A stretch of DNA of 64,000 nt from assembly GCA_963855995.1 (NCBI GenBank), contig OY979724.1, positions 3,692,858 to 3,756,857 on the forward strand, in the 5' to 3' direction. Made by a program: the position numbers and the translations under genes. The DNA is from Muricea muricata. Its lineage: Eukaryota > Cnidaria > Anthozoa > Malacalcyonacea > Plexauridae. Every line of letters begins with the position of its first letter. Position 1 is the first letter of the stretch. Shown piece after piece: positions 37,201-61,842 of this stretch. The notes below the pieces were generated by a model, which worked only from the letters and a program-made list of their open reading frames with translations, had not been told where the DNA came from and did no database searches.

Positions 37201-40200
37201 AAAATGCATACCTGAGAACAATAGGAATTAAATTCCATTCAAAACGTGCAGAAAATAAATAACTGCTAAACTGCGTACCGCAGTTATCAATTATTCTGCC
37301 CTTATCTCCGGAATTAATGAAGACACATACACACGCAGAATACATTGAGAACATTGTATTTGAGCCGAGTAAGCGACAGTATAAATATACAGGCTCGAAG
37401 GTAGACAAAGCAAGTAAAGTAAAGGGAATAACTTATCTTAAAGCATGGACCAAGTTTATGTAGGCCACCAATACCCTTCATTGAGCTAGTAGTTGAAAAG
37501 GATTGCGGCGTCTTGAGTTAGGCAATTGCAAACTTCTGTTTACGAAGGCGTTGTCGATCTTTATATTTCTTTTCCGCTCGCTTCTCGAACCTGTAGAGTC
37601 GTTTCTCGTCTTCTGTATCGGATGCCAATTCATCGGAAAGGTATTCGCTAACGGTGGCCCAGCCATAATCGCTTTTATCAGCTATCTTGATTGCTTTTAT
37701 CTGCTTCTGCATAATATCGGTGCCTTCTTCTAGCTTTCGTTTCGCGCTGTCGACAGCGTTATTGTCGAGGAAGATAGTTGCACCTTCTAACTTCTCAAGG
37801 ACCTGGAGGCAGTGTTTTAATTGCTGTTGTTTTCCTTTGCTTTTACAAACGAACGTTTCTCGTTTAGCTCTTCGAACTGCTTCATCCACATTGGAACCAG
37901 ATTGTTGGGACATAGTTCTGGCGAAATTTTCAAGCTTGTTGTCAATGAGGTTTGAAAAGGAGCTCATTGCAAAATTAAGAACGATTTGAGGATCGCTGTC
38001 CTGCTGAGCGGCGTCCATGAATCTTGTAGTAAATTAAACAACCGTAGCACTATCTCCAGTGTGTGTGTCGCTGGTGTGTCGACTCGAAGGACGATAGCTT
38101 GGATACTCAAGCTATTTATACATGACTACCATTAAAATGCATACCTGAGAACAATAGGAATTAAGTTCCATTCAAAACGTGCAGAAAATAAATAACTGCT
38201 AAACTGCGTACCGCAGTTATTAATTACATTTGTCAAAAATTTACATCTCTTAAGAGTAGAATTTCGTCGCAAGTTGCCGAAGAAAAATTGCACCGTGTGA
38301 CAGGGTCTTTGCTCTGAGTTTACATTCATACCAAACACGTGCGTGCCTGACCACAGTGGCAATCGAGCCCAGGGCCTTTTTGAATACCGGCCCAATGCTC
38401 TGCCAACTCAGTTTAACACCGCATACATAAAAATCATGACCAAGTTTATCAATGAAAGCATTTTATACTATCATTGCTCCGCCAAACTTTCGTGGTGTTT
38501 TCTTCACGAAGTAAAATTATTACAAACTATAGTGAATAACCTTTTTCTTTGACGAATGTTTCTTCTTTTTTGATCCGGCATCTGTAATAACAAAACGGTA
38601 AAAACCAAGGGTCATTCATGTTGCAATTAAACACTCGCCTTTTCAAATGAAGAAGTTGTTCGTTTTACGATGTTTTCAACGCTGTCATAGCATAGGCGGC
38701 CCAATTTAGTGTGTAGTTTCATATAGAGATCAGTGCGCACATAAACACCATAGCAAGACATATGGCAGGAAATACGTTCGTTTAGGTTGTCTTTGAATTA
38801 ATCCTTGCAGTGATGGTAAAATACATTTTTGGTAACATGCAAGTCGTGTACTTATATTGAATTCAGCCCAATAATATTACCAAACGACAAATCGCTGAAA
38901 CACGTTGCTGTTATAATCTGCCTACTCGCCTTTTATGTACAGTCAAGCGAGTGCTTCCCTCGTATAAATTCCTCGGTATTCTCATGGTAGGAACAGACAG
39001 GAAAAGTTTTTTGGGTTAGAAGTCATTAGTTCTATCAAACTAAGCTCACAAAACAAAGATAACGTTCCTGTCCGACGGTGTCCCGGGATGGACATTAGCC
39101 TTAAACCTGCAGTTGAAAAATAAACAACCTGTCTATTACTGTGTTAAGGTTGCTTAAAACAGCATTGAACAATGTTTTGCTGTCCACATTCAAGGCTGTC
39201 AATAATATTGTTCACGGACTAAACGAGGCTCAACAATCCTTGGCGGATGTACATTTTCCGTTGGCAATGCATTCTAAGAAATTTTACATGCCGCCATCTT
39301 TTTCGAACAATCGTGGACTTCGGAAAAAAATCATTCGCTGCTGGAACCCCTTAATGTCACCAATCAACTCCTTCTTCATTAAATGACGTCACAAACGCTG
39401 GTCACAATCGCACTAATTAGTCTCGCACGATCCCTTGTTTTGGCGCGCAAAGTATAAAACTACCATGACGTCACAATACGGTCATAATTGTCTGAATGCC
39501 GCCCGAGCAAGGAGCTCGTATCGCTCGCGAAAATTTCGCGAAATTTTGCGTCCCATTAACGCAAGCATGGCGGCTACGGACGAGTACAAAGATTTCGAAT
39601 GCGATGAAACGGAAGAGGAAATAGTGCAGGAATTAGCAAAATTGAAAATTTATGAAAACGAGACGACTCTTGATGGTATGGTCGACACTGCAAAGAAAAA
39701 TTTGCGCGAGACTTTGGCACGCCTTGCAAGCATAAAAACGTCTTTGGAAACTGAGGGTAAGACTTGAAAATAAGTGTTACTTTTTATTTTAAATAATAAT
39801 TTAATTTGTTCCGCCACGAAAACTTTAATAAGAAACTTTCGCAGTTTACAACGACACAAGTTGAAAGTTTACGCGGCGTTGCTATGCGACAAACTCATTA
39901 ACTAAATTATGATTTGATTCACGCGCGCGCTCAAGCTACTATTTTTGTCAGCGCCCAAACACTTGCTCCATTTGTGTGAAGTTTCAAGCGATCTTCAAAC
40001 ATTATCTAAAACTTCAATAGATACTGCGTGTATCCAAAAAATATCAAGTTCAATCATTACCGCTAACAACCGCTAAGAACATTTCCACCTTCTAGACAAA
40101 TGACGCAATCTCTCGTGTATATATTAGGAGTTGGGGGTGAGGGGGGTGAGGGGGGTGAGGGGGGTGAGGGTGGGAGGTGGGGTGAGGGTGGGAGGTGGGG

Positions 40201-42783
40201 TTAGGGTGGGAGGTGGGGTGAGGGTGGGAGGTGGGGTGAGGGTGGGAGGTGGGGTTAGGGTGAGAGGTGGAGTGAGGGTGGGAGGTGGGGGTTCATGGGT
40301 TTCCCTTGAGTCCGTTTTTTATGGAAAAGATTGAGTTTAACCATAGACAATCTAATAAATGGACTGGAAACGCAAGCTAAAGTTTACGCGACATCCGTGA
40401 TACGCTTTACTTTGGAACCCTGTAACTTCACTTTAAATACATTTCAGGACTTCGTATTTACATATTTTAAACAATAACAGAAATGTGAATGCAACTATCG
40501 ACTTTTGAAACTTTTCAGAGAGATAAACGAGGCGAAAAATCACCATTTAATGTTTCCGTAAACCTTTTTCAACAACAACAATGGCGACATTTCTGCAGTC
40601 AAAAAGAATGCAAACATTCAGCGTTGGGTTTTAGCTTTGTTATACCCATAAAGAATTTTAAAAGTCGATAGTTCCATAGAGATTGCCGTTCTTGTTTAAA
40701 ATATGTAAATAGAAAGTCCTGAAGTATATTTAAAATGAAGTTACAGGGTTCCAAAGTATAGCATATCAGGCCGTATCACGGATGTCGCGTCAGCAACATT
40801 GACACTTAGCTTGCGTTTCCAGTCCATTCTTTTGATTGTCTATGGTTTAAGTGACCTTCGGAGGGTCTGAAGGTGTTTTGAAGTGGTTTCGAGCCATTCT
40901 TTCTTAATTTTCGGGTTTCCGACTGGAAAATATTTCCATCCCTGACGAATTGAACAACTTCATACTAACTGCGCTGAACACTTTGGAAATTTTAAAAACT
41001 CAATTGAAGATCGAGTTTCAGGGGCTGTTATATCCCCTGGAAATACCCTAGGAGTGGCGCTGCAAAATCAGATCAACCCTGGGGCTAGCTGTTTAATGCT
41101 GTGTGGGTTAGCGCTAACTCTAGGTTAAAGATACCCACACTGTTTTTTGGGGGCTTTAGTTCCTGTATTTCTACACCTCTGTTTCTTTCAGAACTTCAGA
41201 AAGCAAAACAACTAAATAACACTGGTCCAGACAAGATTGGTGTAAAAACATTTCTAAACTAAAAAAGAAGCTGCTCTGAAATCACCTTCAAACTTTACTC
41301 TAACCGGGGGCTAAGCTGACCGACTTTCGAACAACCGCCCCCCCCCCCTGACGAAGACACTAGACCAGAGTGTCAAGACATTGGAAGGTGAATGCATTTC
41401 CATCGGGCATTGTATCATTTACACCTACCAACTAGAGTAAAGAGCGTAACGTGATTATTACACCTGGGTTAATTTGTTGTAAGATTCAACGAAATTTCAT
41501 TTGCCAAGTACGTAGAAGCTTGGAAACTTTTTTTAGAAATCTTGCCTAGATCAACAGTAGTTTTGTTTTCTGAAGTTTTGTATACATCAGGCAAACTTAA
41601 AAAGCAGGTTTAACTTTAAACCAGGGTAAGGGCTAACCCATGTTTTTAGTGATAATTTTTTTCTCACACTGGAGACACTTAAAATTGGGCACAAATTTAA
41701 ATATTTAATCTCACTCCATTCGATGTGATTACTAGTAGCATACTTCTTAATAGATGTCAAAATTGTTAATGATCACAGCCTGTTGTGCAAAAATCGAGGT
41801 CGGCATGGCAATTACAAACATGAGTCAAAAAGCAAAGGGAAGCAAGTTAAGAGACAAAGAATCCACAAGAACGAGAAACATTTACAAACCAAGAAAGAAC
41901 ATTCCAAATATGTTCTCAACAACTCGGCAACCAATATTAAAGATTAACATTTTCAAGTTAAGTGACTAATTACTAATTAATCTCTTGTGATTTTAATATC
42001 CCTGGTTTCATTGCCTTTAAATTTATTGTTTGACTTTCCGTAGCAGTTGCAAAAATCATTATCCAACTTGGATACCGCAGTTCACCTTATTCAACACATT
42101 GCAACTGTTATTGAACATATCACAATTAGTGTTAACAGAATGTTCAATATAAGTTATTAAGTATTATTGCGTGCCAAATAATACAATTATCAACCATTAT
42201 TTAGTAAATTTATGTTAATTTATGTTAATAATTCACAAAGGAAACACAAAAGAAATACCGGCACATTTTCATTCAATATCTGTAAGTTAGATAAAGATTT
42301 TGCCCTGATTTACACAAACTTTACGTTTGATTTTCCGACCAAATGCATGTACCTTTCATTTCTTTTTTTGAGATTATGAAAGAATATGAAAATTTTCATC
42401 CAGACATTTTATTAGCATGATATATAAAGCGTTCATATCAAATCCGTATTTGATTTACATCAGCTTGACTTCTGCTGGTGCTTGGAAATCACATATAGAT
42501 CTGGGGCTGATTGAATATAGAGTGATTAAAGTTAACTATGATTAGTGGAAACGTCAACCAATCAGAACAATATATTTTGTACTTATAATAATCACTACTT
42601 AACTACAAAACAGTGATCAAAAAAGTGATCAAGAGTTTCATACAACTGGCACCTGCTGCTCAACTCATGCTTTATCTATAACTTGTTGTTTGAAGGAAAA
42701 CAAAAAATAAATATATTAAACACACCTTCATCACTATCTGCTAAGATAGATGCAATTGCATCATCAAGATCAAGTTCTGACAT
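13256..42783 (-). CDS. FBF1: Fas-binding factor 1 homolog (ciliary transition-fibre protein), 22 exons
   Basis: Spliced gene. Exons in order: 42726-42783, 38541-38581, 33219-33253, 31948-32014, 31678-31731, 30704-30863, 29720-29893, 28633-28821, 28034-28204, 26869-27153, 26160-26249, 24577-24793, 23864-23983, 22672-23074, 22345-22445, 20163-20523, 18708-18941, 17748-17993, 16170-16388, 14734-14871, 14080-14206, 13256-13473. All junctions are GT-AG, every phase matches, and the total is 3708 nt or 1235 residues (vertebrate FBF1 is about 1130). The N-terminal half is acidic/Ser-rich with repeated short motifs typical of FBF1: GLDDLDSDLLG (from 86), TLDEFMAK (about 300), TFQFGGYMP (330), LGLDDDLFG (371), NWLGLDD (415) and DWLGLGDD (450). 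Residues about 640-1140 are coiled coil and match FBF1 closely (QERDITMKTKDEYLRQLQDR). In vertebrates FBF1 sits on distal appendages/transition fibres and gates ciliary entry. Exon 5 has a tandem acceptor (CAGCAG) that could drop one Gln. Confidence 0.95.
15058..15365. mobile_element. MITE with CAGGGTTCGTACG ends
   Basis: Ends CAGGGTTCGTACG and GTACGAATCCTG, flanked by TTCACC on both sides (15052-15057, 15366-15371). The interior is rich in TTCAAGGAC words. It lies in FBF1 intron 19. The superfamily is uncertain. Confidence 0.6.
15681..16036. mobile_element. MITE with CCAGGGATCGGTTGTACGAA ends
   Basis: Terminal inverted repeats of about 24 bases (left GGTTGTACGAAAG, right CTTTCGTATAACC). It lies in FBF1 intron 19. 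A larger relative is at 20,586-21,567 and a smaller one near 57,000-57,148. Confidence 0.6.
16418..16805. mobile_element. MITE with GTATAATTTCTTT ends
   Basis: Inverted ends around GTATAATTTCTTT; the interior contains AAAATGGCCGCCAATGAGAG. It starts about 30 bases upstream of the acceptor of FBF1 exon 19. A truncated copy lies at about 11,319-11,700. Directly beyond it (16,806-16,930) is a second hairpin with CAATTATTCGCCTC arms. Confidence 0.55.
17515..17660. mobile_element. hAT-like MITE of the CAGTAGCGAAG family, copy 2
   Basis: Left end CAGTAGCGAAGCC, right end GACTTCGCTG. Flanked by CCTTGAAA and CCTTAAAA (8 bp, one mismatch). FBF1 intron 18. Confidence 0.75.
18038..18276. mobile_element. 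palindromic MITE with AAGATGGCGGC arms
   Basis: Arms of about 70 bases beginning GGACGAGAGGTAGGTT, each carrying AAGATGGCGGC (18067-18077, and complement at 18236-18246). The spacer holds several AACCCT-like words (18138-18172). FBF1 intron 17. Confidence 0.65.
18958..19140. mobile_element. truncated MITE of the GGCCCTGTCA family
   Basis: Starts ACGGTGCAATTTTTCTTGCA and ends with its complement, but lacks the outer GGCCCTGTC. The inner edge lies only about 16 bases from the acceptor of FBF1 exon 17. The interior matches the element split by the DIRS insertion at 33.5-38.2 kb. Confidence 0.6.
19861..20109. mobile_element. MITE with TACACAGCCAA ends
   Basis: Inverted ends TACACAGCCAA and TTTTTTGCTGTGTA. 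The inner arms share AACAGGTTGTTCA and ATGAAAACAGCATTGAACAA. FBF1 intron 16. Diverged relatives are at about 3890-4040 and 39,150-39,230. The preceding 19,590-19,763 is filled with TTGCAACAAG-type words. Confidence 0.6.
20586..21567. mobile_element. MITE with CCAGGGGTCGGTTCTACGAA ends, carrying a nested MITE
   Basis: Left CAGGGGTCGGTTCTACGAAA, right CTTTCGTATAACCGATCCCT. It contains the hAT-like copy at 20671-20820 and a tandem duplication (text CTGTGATTGGTCAATTTTAC occurs at both about 20,993 and 21,080). FBF1 intron 15. Confidence 0.55.
20671..20820. mobile_element. hAT-like MITE of the CAGTAGCGAAG family, copy 3
   Basis: Exact inverted ends CAGTAGCGAAG and CTTCGCTACTG, flanked by a perfect 8-bp duplication GGTAAAAC (20663-20670, 20821-20828). 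It is the cleanest copy of the family. Confidence 0.85.
21623..22340. mobile_element. Harbinger-like MITE abutting the FBF1 intron 15 donor, hosting another MITE
   Basis: Terminal inverted repeats AGGCCCTGTCATACGGTGCA and the complement at the right, flanked by TTA on both sides (21620-21622, 22341-22343). A 3-bp TTA duplication with GGCCCTG-type ends fits PIF/Harbinger MITEs. It is interrupted by a TTAA-flanked element (21680-22198). The right-hand TTA overlaps positions +2 to +4 of the splice donor after FBF1 exon 15. Confidence 0.78.
21680..22198. mobile_element. TTAA-flanked MITE (519 bp), copy 1
   Basis: TTAA on both sides (21676-21679, 22199-22202). The ends are AGGAAAATGGCAATATATTT and the complementary AGAGAAACAGCAATATATTT. 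TTAA duplication occurs in piggyBac and Kolobok; ends starting AG fit Kolobok better. It contains AAGATGGCGG and TGACGTCA. It sits inside the Harbinger-like MITE. Confidence 0.72.
23279..23835. repeat. about 80-bp minisatellite, array 1
   Basis: Seven tandem units of roughly 75-84 bp; a unit contains ATCTCAAACGTGGTGGTCC, AGTGTAGGTAGTATTCTACA and TTTGTGTCTGAACTACCTG. It lies in FBF1 intron 13. The same unit makes the array at 47,083-47,890 in NPL4, in the opposite orientation. A partial unit is at about 17,695-17,735. Confidence 0.9.
24040..24545. repeat. about 115-bp minisatellite, array 1
   Basis: Four to five units, each with TAACACTGGATCAATAAGAG, GATCCTTACTGGACCTCTAG, AGAACTGATAGAGCTATCCA and ATAAATAAAGTTAGTTTAG. 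FBF1 intron 12. Units of the same family in reversed orientation fill parts of introns 9 and 7. Confidence 0.85.
24908..25428. mobile_element. TTAA-flanked MITE (521 bp), copy 2
   Basis: Ends AGGGAAATGGCAACAAAAAT and the complement. The flanks are TTAA (24904-24907) and TTGA (25429-25432), a TTAA duplication with one change. It is related to 21680-22198 by its AGGRAAATGGCAA ends and similar length. It carries CGCCATCTTGG, CCAAGATGGCG and TGACGTCA. FBF1 intron 11. The piece after it (25,436-25,640) recurs at about 41,150-41,345. Confidence 0.72.
26560..26813. repeat. TTGCAACAAG-rich interspersed element
   Basis: Dense short repeats of ACTTGCAACAAGTCTGT type, ending in TTTTTGGCTGTGTGC. Similar blocks with a TACACAGCCAAAA-type end occur near 1392, 28,346-28,546 and 45,572-45,722. 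Open frames across it on both strands are artefacts of the repeat. FBF1 intron 10 side. Confidence 0.55.
27215..27960. repeat. about 115-bp minisatellite, array 2 (reversed)
   Basis: Six to seven units, reading CTATCAGTTCTAAACTG, then GAGGTCCAGTAAGGATC, then TTATTGATCCAGTGTTACTA on the plus strand, the reverse of the array at 24,040. FBF1 intron 9. Confidence 0.88.
28346..28546. repeat. TTGCAACAAG-rich interspersed element
   Basis: Same word composition as 26,560-26,813, ending CTTTTTGGCTATGTAC. FBF1 intron 8. A short CAGCCAAAA duplicate follows at about 28,572. Confidence 0.5.
28870..29690. repeat. about 115-bp minisatellite, array 3 (reversed)
   Basis: About seven units in the same orientation as the array at 27,215. 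FBF1 intron 7. Exons 8 and 9 and intron 8 lie between the two arrays and contain no units. Confidence 0.88.
33762..34271 (-). pseudogene. tyrosine recombinase of the DIRS-like element
   Basis: About 169 residues of the C-terminal catalytic half. Family signature NDQYRQGH followed by TCPVCI, then GLHSIKSGAAS, the second-His box DRHAGWRHS, and the nucleophile region NRYVQ. In most of these enzymes the second box reads H-x-x-R; here it is His-Ser-Ile-Lys, a change likely to reduce or abolish activity. The N-terminal part upstream (to about 34,330) is in another frame. It would integrate the circular cDNA without target duplication. Confidence 0.8.
34695..35584 (-). pseudogene. end of RT and RNase H of the DIRS-like element
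   Basis: Begins at the MITE boundary with LLNSAISDG, followed by FLAKIAGSIIS and AIGPISRLLTR, the thumb-like region seen in DIRS/Ngaro RT. RNase H follows with its acidic residues in place: ILFSDAGG, HRELKAI, IFTDNQAA and NEQADLLSR. Residues before the boundary in this open frame belong to the inserted MITE, not to the enzyme. Confidence 0.85.
35585..36083. mobile_element. TTAA-flanked MITE (499 bp) inside the RT gene
   Basis: TTAA flanks at 35581-35584 and 36084-36087. Long terminal inverted repeats of about 170 bases begin AGTGCTTATGAAACGAAATT on both strands and contain TCAGTGACGTCATACTGC or a close variant near their inner ends. The surrounding RT frame is the same on both sides of the TTAA: KVNKL before it and NLLNS after it join without a shift once one TTAA and the MITE are removed. 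Kolobok-like or piggyBac-like; class unproved. Confidence 0.85.
36088..37065 (-). pseudogene. zinc knuckle and reverse transcriptase of the DIRS-like element
   Basis: Starts with a partial CCHC knuckle (HCGAFGHLAASC, about 37,050-37,018; the first Cys is lost at the junction with repeat A). After a stop near 36,980 and a frameshift near 36,765 it continues into the RT domain: LRLVIDLRHVNRYL, FTWDLKSGYHHVDV and the catalytic FVYLDDGLG. Broken, but all RT motifs are readable. Confidence 0.82.
37518..38018 (-). CDS. gag-like protein of the DIRS-like element
   Basis: A 166-residue frame starting at ATG 38018, immediately downstream of repeat block A. Highly charged, with a C-terminal YGWATVSEYLSDELASD motif and a basic end (KRAEKKYKDRQRLRKQK). 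I believe this resembles the ORF1 of Ngaro-type elements. It stops before the zinc knuckle, which lies on the far side of the internal B-A block. Confidence 0.65.
   Translation of the reverse strand: MDAAQQDSDPQIVLNFAMSSFSNLIDNKLENFARTMSQQSGSNVDEAVRRAKRETFVCKSKGKQQQLKHCLQVLEKLEGATIFLDNNAVDSAKRKLEEGTDIMQKQIKAIKIADKSDYGWATVSEYLSDELASDTEDEKRLYRFEKRAEKKYKDRQRLRKQKFAIA
38335..38420 (-). repeat. tRNA-like remnant or SINE head
   Basis: On the minus strand, GAGTTGGCAGAGCATTGGG (A-box-like, about 38,392-38,410) is followed at tRNA-like spacing by GGGCTCGATTGCC (B-box-like, about 38,357-38,369). Acceptor-stem pairing is poor, so this is a decayed tRNA-derived sequence rather than a tRNA gene. Confidence 0.4.
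39290..39473. promoter_or_regulatory. cluster of YY1-like and CRE-like motifs upstream of a plus-strand first exon
   Basis: GCCGCCATCTT at 39290-39300 (YY1-type), then TGACGTCA at 39384-39391 and 39466-39473 (CRE-type). They lie within 280 bases upstream of the ATG at 39567, in a more CpG-rich stretch (CGCTCGCGAAAATTTCGCG near 39,520). This suggests a promoter; no TATA box is needed for such genes. Confidence 0.4.
39567..39756 (+). CDS. first coding exon of an unrecognised coiled-coil protein
   Basis: ATG in good context (AGCATGGCGG) opens 63 codons ending at a strong donor (GAGG|GTAAGA). The protein starts MAATDEYKDFECDETEEEI and continues as an amphipathic, charged helix (VQELAKLKIYENE, AKKNLRETLARLASIKTSLE), consistent with a coiled coil. 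It lies within FBF1 intron 1 on the opposite strand. A possible second exon begins at 41192 after TTTCTTTCAG and stays in frame for 22 more codons to a stop at 41260-41262. That piece lies in a repeat also present near 25,480, so I give it little weight. Function unknown; the first exon may also splice elsewhere. Confidence 0.5.
40126..40293. repeat. G-rich minisatellite (GGGTGAGGGTGGGAGGTGG)
   Basis: About 8 units of 18-20 bp plus leading GGGGTGA units, almost purely G/T/A on the plus strand. G runs of 3-7 at close spacing can form G-quadruplexes. FBF1 intron 1, downstream of the plus-strand coiled-coil exon. The frame across it encodes only Gly/Val/Arg repeats. Confidence 0.85.
40320..42725. 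other. remainder of FBF1 intron 1
   Basis: Contains an inverted pair of short segments (TAGACAATCTAATAAATGGACTGG-type text near 40,345 and its complement near 40,830), a repeat at about 41,150-41,345 shared with 25,436-25,640, and a partial inverted element near 42,510-42,630 related to 57,000-57,148. No further exon is supported. Confidence 0.35.
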
Positions 42784-44981
42784 CCTAAACAGCACCTTAA
42801 ATGCAAGAAGAGCATTCATTTGCTAACTTAAGTGAATACTAATACATATTAAATAATGGTGAATATCTCATTGTAACATTTAGTACATCAGAAACAACAC
42901 TTTGTCACTTTGCAATCTATAAACATTTACACATAGTGCTACAATAAACTAATGTCCCAAACTTTCAAAGGGGAGGTGGGAGATGTGTGGAAACTGATAA
43001 CTTATCTAAACTGCACATTGCTATGTTGCCATATTTGTTATTAGTAGAATCATACTAGTATGCTATCGCAAATGCTGTAATTTGATTGGTTAAACTCTAC
43101 TCGCTATCTATTCCTTGACAGATAGTGAGTAGCAAAACAATCATCTTCCTATAGAGATTTCTTTTAAAAAAATTGCTTAAAAATCAAATTTTTTGTGGAA
43201 TATTCCATGTTTGACAACCAGTCCCTAGAGGTCTAGAGGAGAGGGGTTAAGAAAAGGAGAGACTGCAAACAACTCAAAATGTCCTATGGTCAAAACAGAT
43301 GTGTCCATCTGAAAAATCATTACAAGCAGTCTTTAAAGGAAAGGGAGCTGTTATGTTGCCCACTCAACAGCTGTGCTAAAAAAGAATTATACAAATTTAA
43401 AGCACCATGTCCGATATATTCGACTTTAACATTCAAAGAAGTGCATAAAATTGCAAAGTAAAATATAAATTTACTCACCTGGTGTGTACATCACATTTTA
43501 TCTGCAGACAAAAGTGTACTACATTTTCCATTGAAATACATCTTTTTTGGCACCTTTAGTTTACAAAAACATAATTATTTAAAAGGACAAACGATCCATG
43601 CAATTATTCTTGGCCACTCTCATTTTGAAAATTGGCGCCACTATAAACCTCTTAAAACGAAATTTAACTCCGGAAATTGTGTGTACAAGACAAAACAACA
43701 TTCCCATGACGATAAGATTTTAGTTGAAAACGTCGAGGTAGTTTTACATACATAATTTTTGCAGAAAAATCAAGAATTTGGTTGACTACGACTCTGCAAA
43801 CGCAACCAATGTTAAAATTTCAATGGCTACCAGGAGTGGGAAATGGGGATATTACGGCTACCGAGGGATATTTTGAAAATTATTAAGGATCAATGGATAT
43901 ATCTAGGGATGTTGTTGAAAAATATGGGAATATTATGGAACCTAGTTAGAACTTATAGGGATAAATTTTGGTGGCGTATATAAGGACATTTCACATAATT
44001 AATGGTTAGTTTGGGTCATTTCCTTCTTATCCACATCTGTACACTAATTATGACTGTGTTGTGCAGGCATTTGTTCGTAGTTTGTTCGTATTTTGTCAGT
44101 GTTTGTATGCGTTTGCAGTGTAGTGTTTGTCACTTAAAGTTTAATATTTAGTCTGTTCTGTCTTTGCAGTGTGTTTGTTCTCGTTTTGTGAGTCGTTTAT
44201 TATAGTTATATGGCGTAATTTTTGTATGTTTTTGTGTTTTGTATGTGACTAATGTCAGCCATATTTTTTTATCTTATCTCGTCAACTCTCATAGTCTCAT
44301 TAGTTTATTTGACGCTTTGTCGTGTTCAAAGCGGATGAGAATGCTAGAAATTTTATGTTTGGATGCAATACTTCACTGGGGCGTCGCGACTTCGATGATG
44401 CTCGTCTTTACTCATATGATGCCTCGACTGAGGCGTGTGATTAAAAGTACGATGTATAGAAGTCGCACATACCTCCACGGAAAGATATTGTTCTTCCAAC
44501 TCTTATGGCTAATGATGAAATTCTAATCTGAAGTCATTGCAGGAGAAACGTGCAGTTAGACTATGATAGTTCCTTGCTCTGGCATTTCGGAAATTATTAA
44601 GGAGGCGGGGGGGGGGGGGGAGGGGAGAGGTCAGCAGCATTTCGGGGTGAATATACACAGGCAGAAACGTCACAGACTTGATGCAGGTTGTGGATCCTGG
44701 TGTCTGCTTGGTGAGTTCTGGCTGCGTACGTCGAATATTAAAGCGCGTGAATTCAGCCAGCGTCCTTGATAGCATTCCAAATATATTATTTCACGACGAT
44801 TTTCCCCAGCAGACAGGAATGCTTACTAAAATTGCAACAATTAGCATGGACAACCAACACTAGCACAATTATAAATGATCTTTAATTTATAAAATTTACG
44901 GTTGACTTCAATGCAAGGTTAAATCTGCTATAAATACTATGTGTTATTAACTGAACAAAATGATGACACGAAATTTTCCAA
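42784..44981. other. intergenic between FBF1 and NPL4
   Basis: The FBF1 promoter should lie just right of 42,783, but I see no distinctive box. About 43,043-43,130 repeats the TACTAGTAT element of 2353. The remainder is AT-rich with a short poly-G run near 44,606. No gene supported. Confidence 0.35.

Positions 44982-61842
<16,861 letters not shown>

Larger units (their letters stand above)
33487..38225 (-). mobile_element. DIRS/Ngaro-like tyrosine-recombinase retrotransposon, degenerate
   Basis: A 4.7-kb minus-strand element with a gag-like frame, RT, RNase H and a tyrosine recombinase. It has split direct repeats: block A at 38027-38225 and 37094-37293 (about 200 bp, colinear), and block B at 37298-37383 and 33491-33576. 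Direct, split repeats point to the Ngaro/PAT side of DIRS rather than DIRS1. The order read on the minus strand is A, gag, B, A, RT-RNaseH, recombinase, B. That differs from the usual A, genes, B-A-B. The coding part has a frameshift near 36,765, an in-frame stop near 36,980 and a 499-bp MITE insertion, so it is inactive as it stands. Confidence 0.85.
33379..38308. mobile_element. Harbinger-like MITE of the GGCCCTGTCA family, split by a DIRS-like element
   Basis: The left part (33379-33486) begins AGGCCCTGTCACACGGTG after TTA. The right part (38226-38308) ends with the complementary GTGTGACAGGGTCT before TTG. Joined, the two parts correspond to the uninterrupted copy at 18958-19140. FBF1 intron 2. 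Confidence 0.75.

Noticed and set aside
38335..38420. Functional tRNA gene
   Set aside because: A- and B-box-like words are present, but stems do not pair well and the B box deviates; kept only as a tRNA-like remnant.
41754..41969. A 71-residue Lys/Thr-rich plus-strand frame
   Set aside because: No domain, ordinary start context, and no clear splice sites; likely chance in AT-rich DNA.
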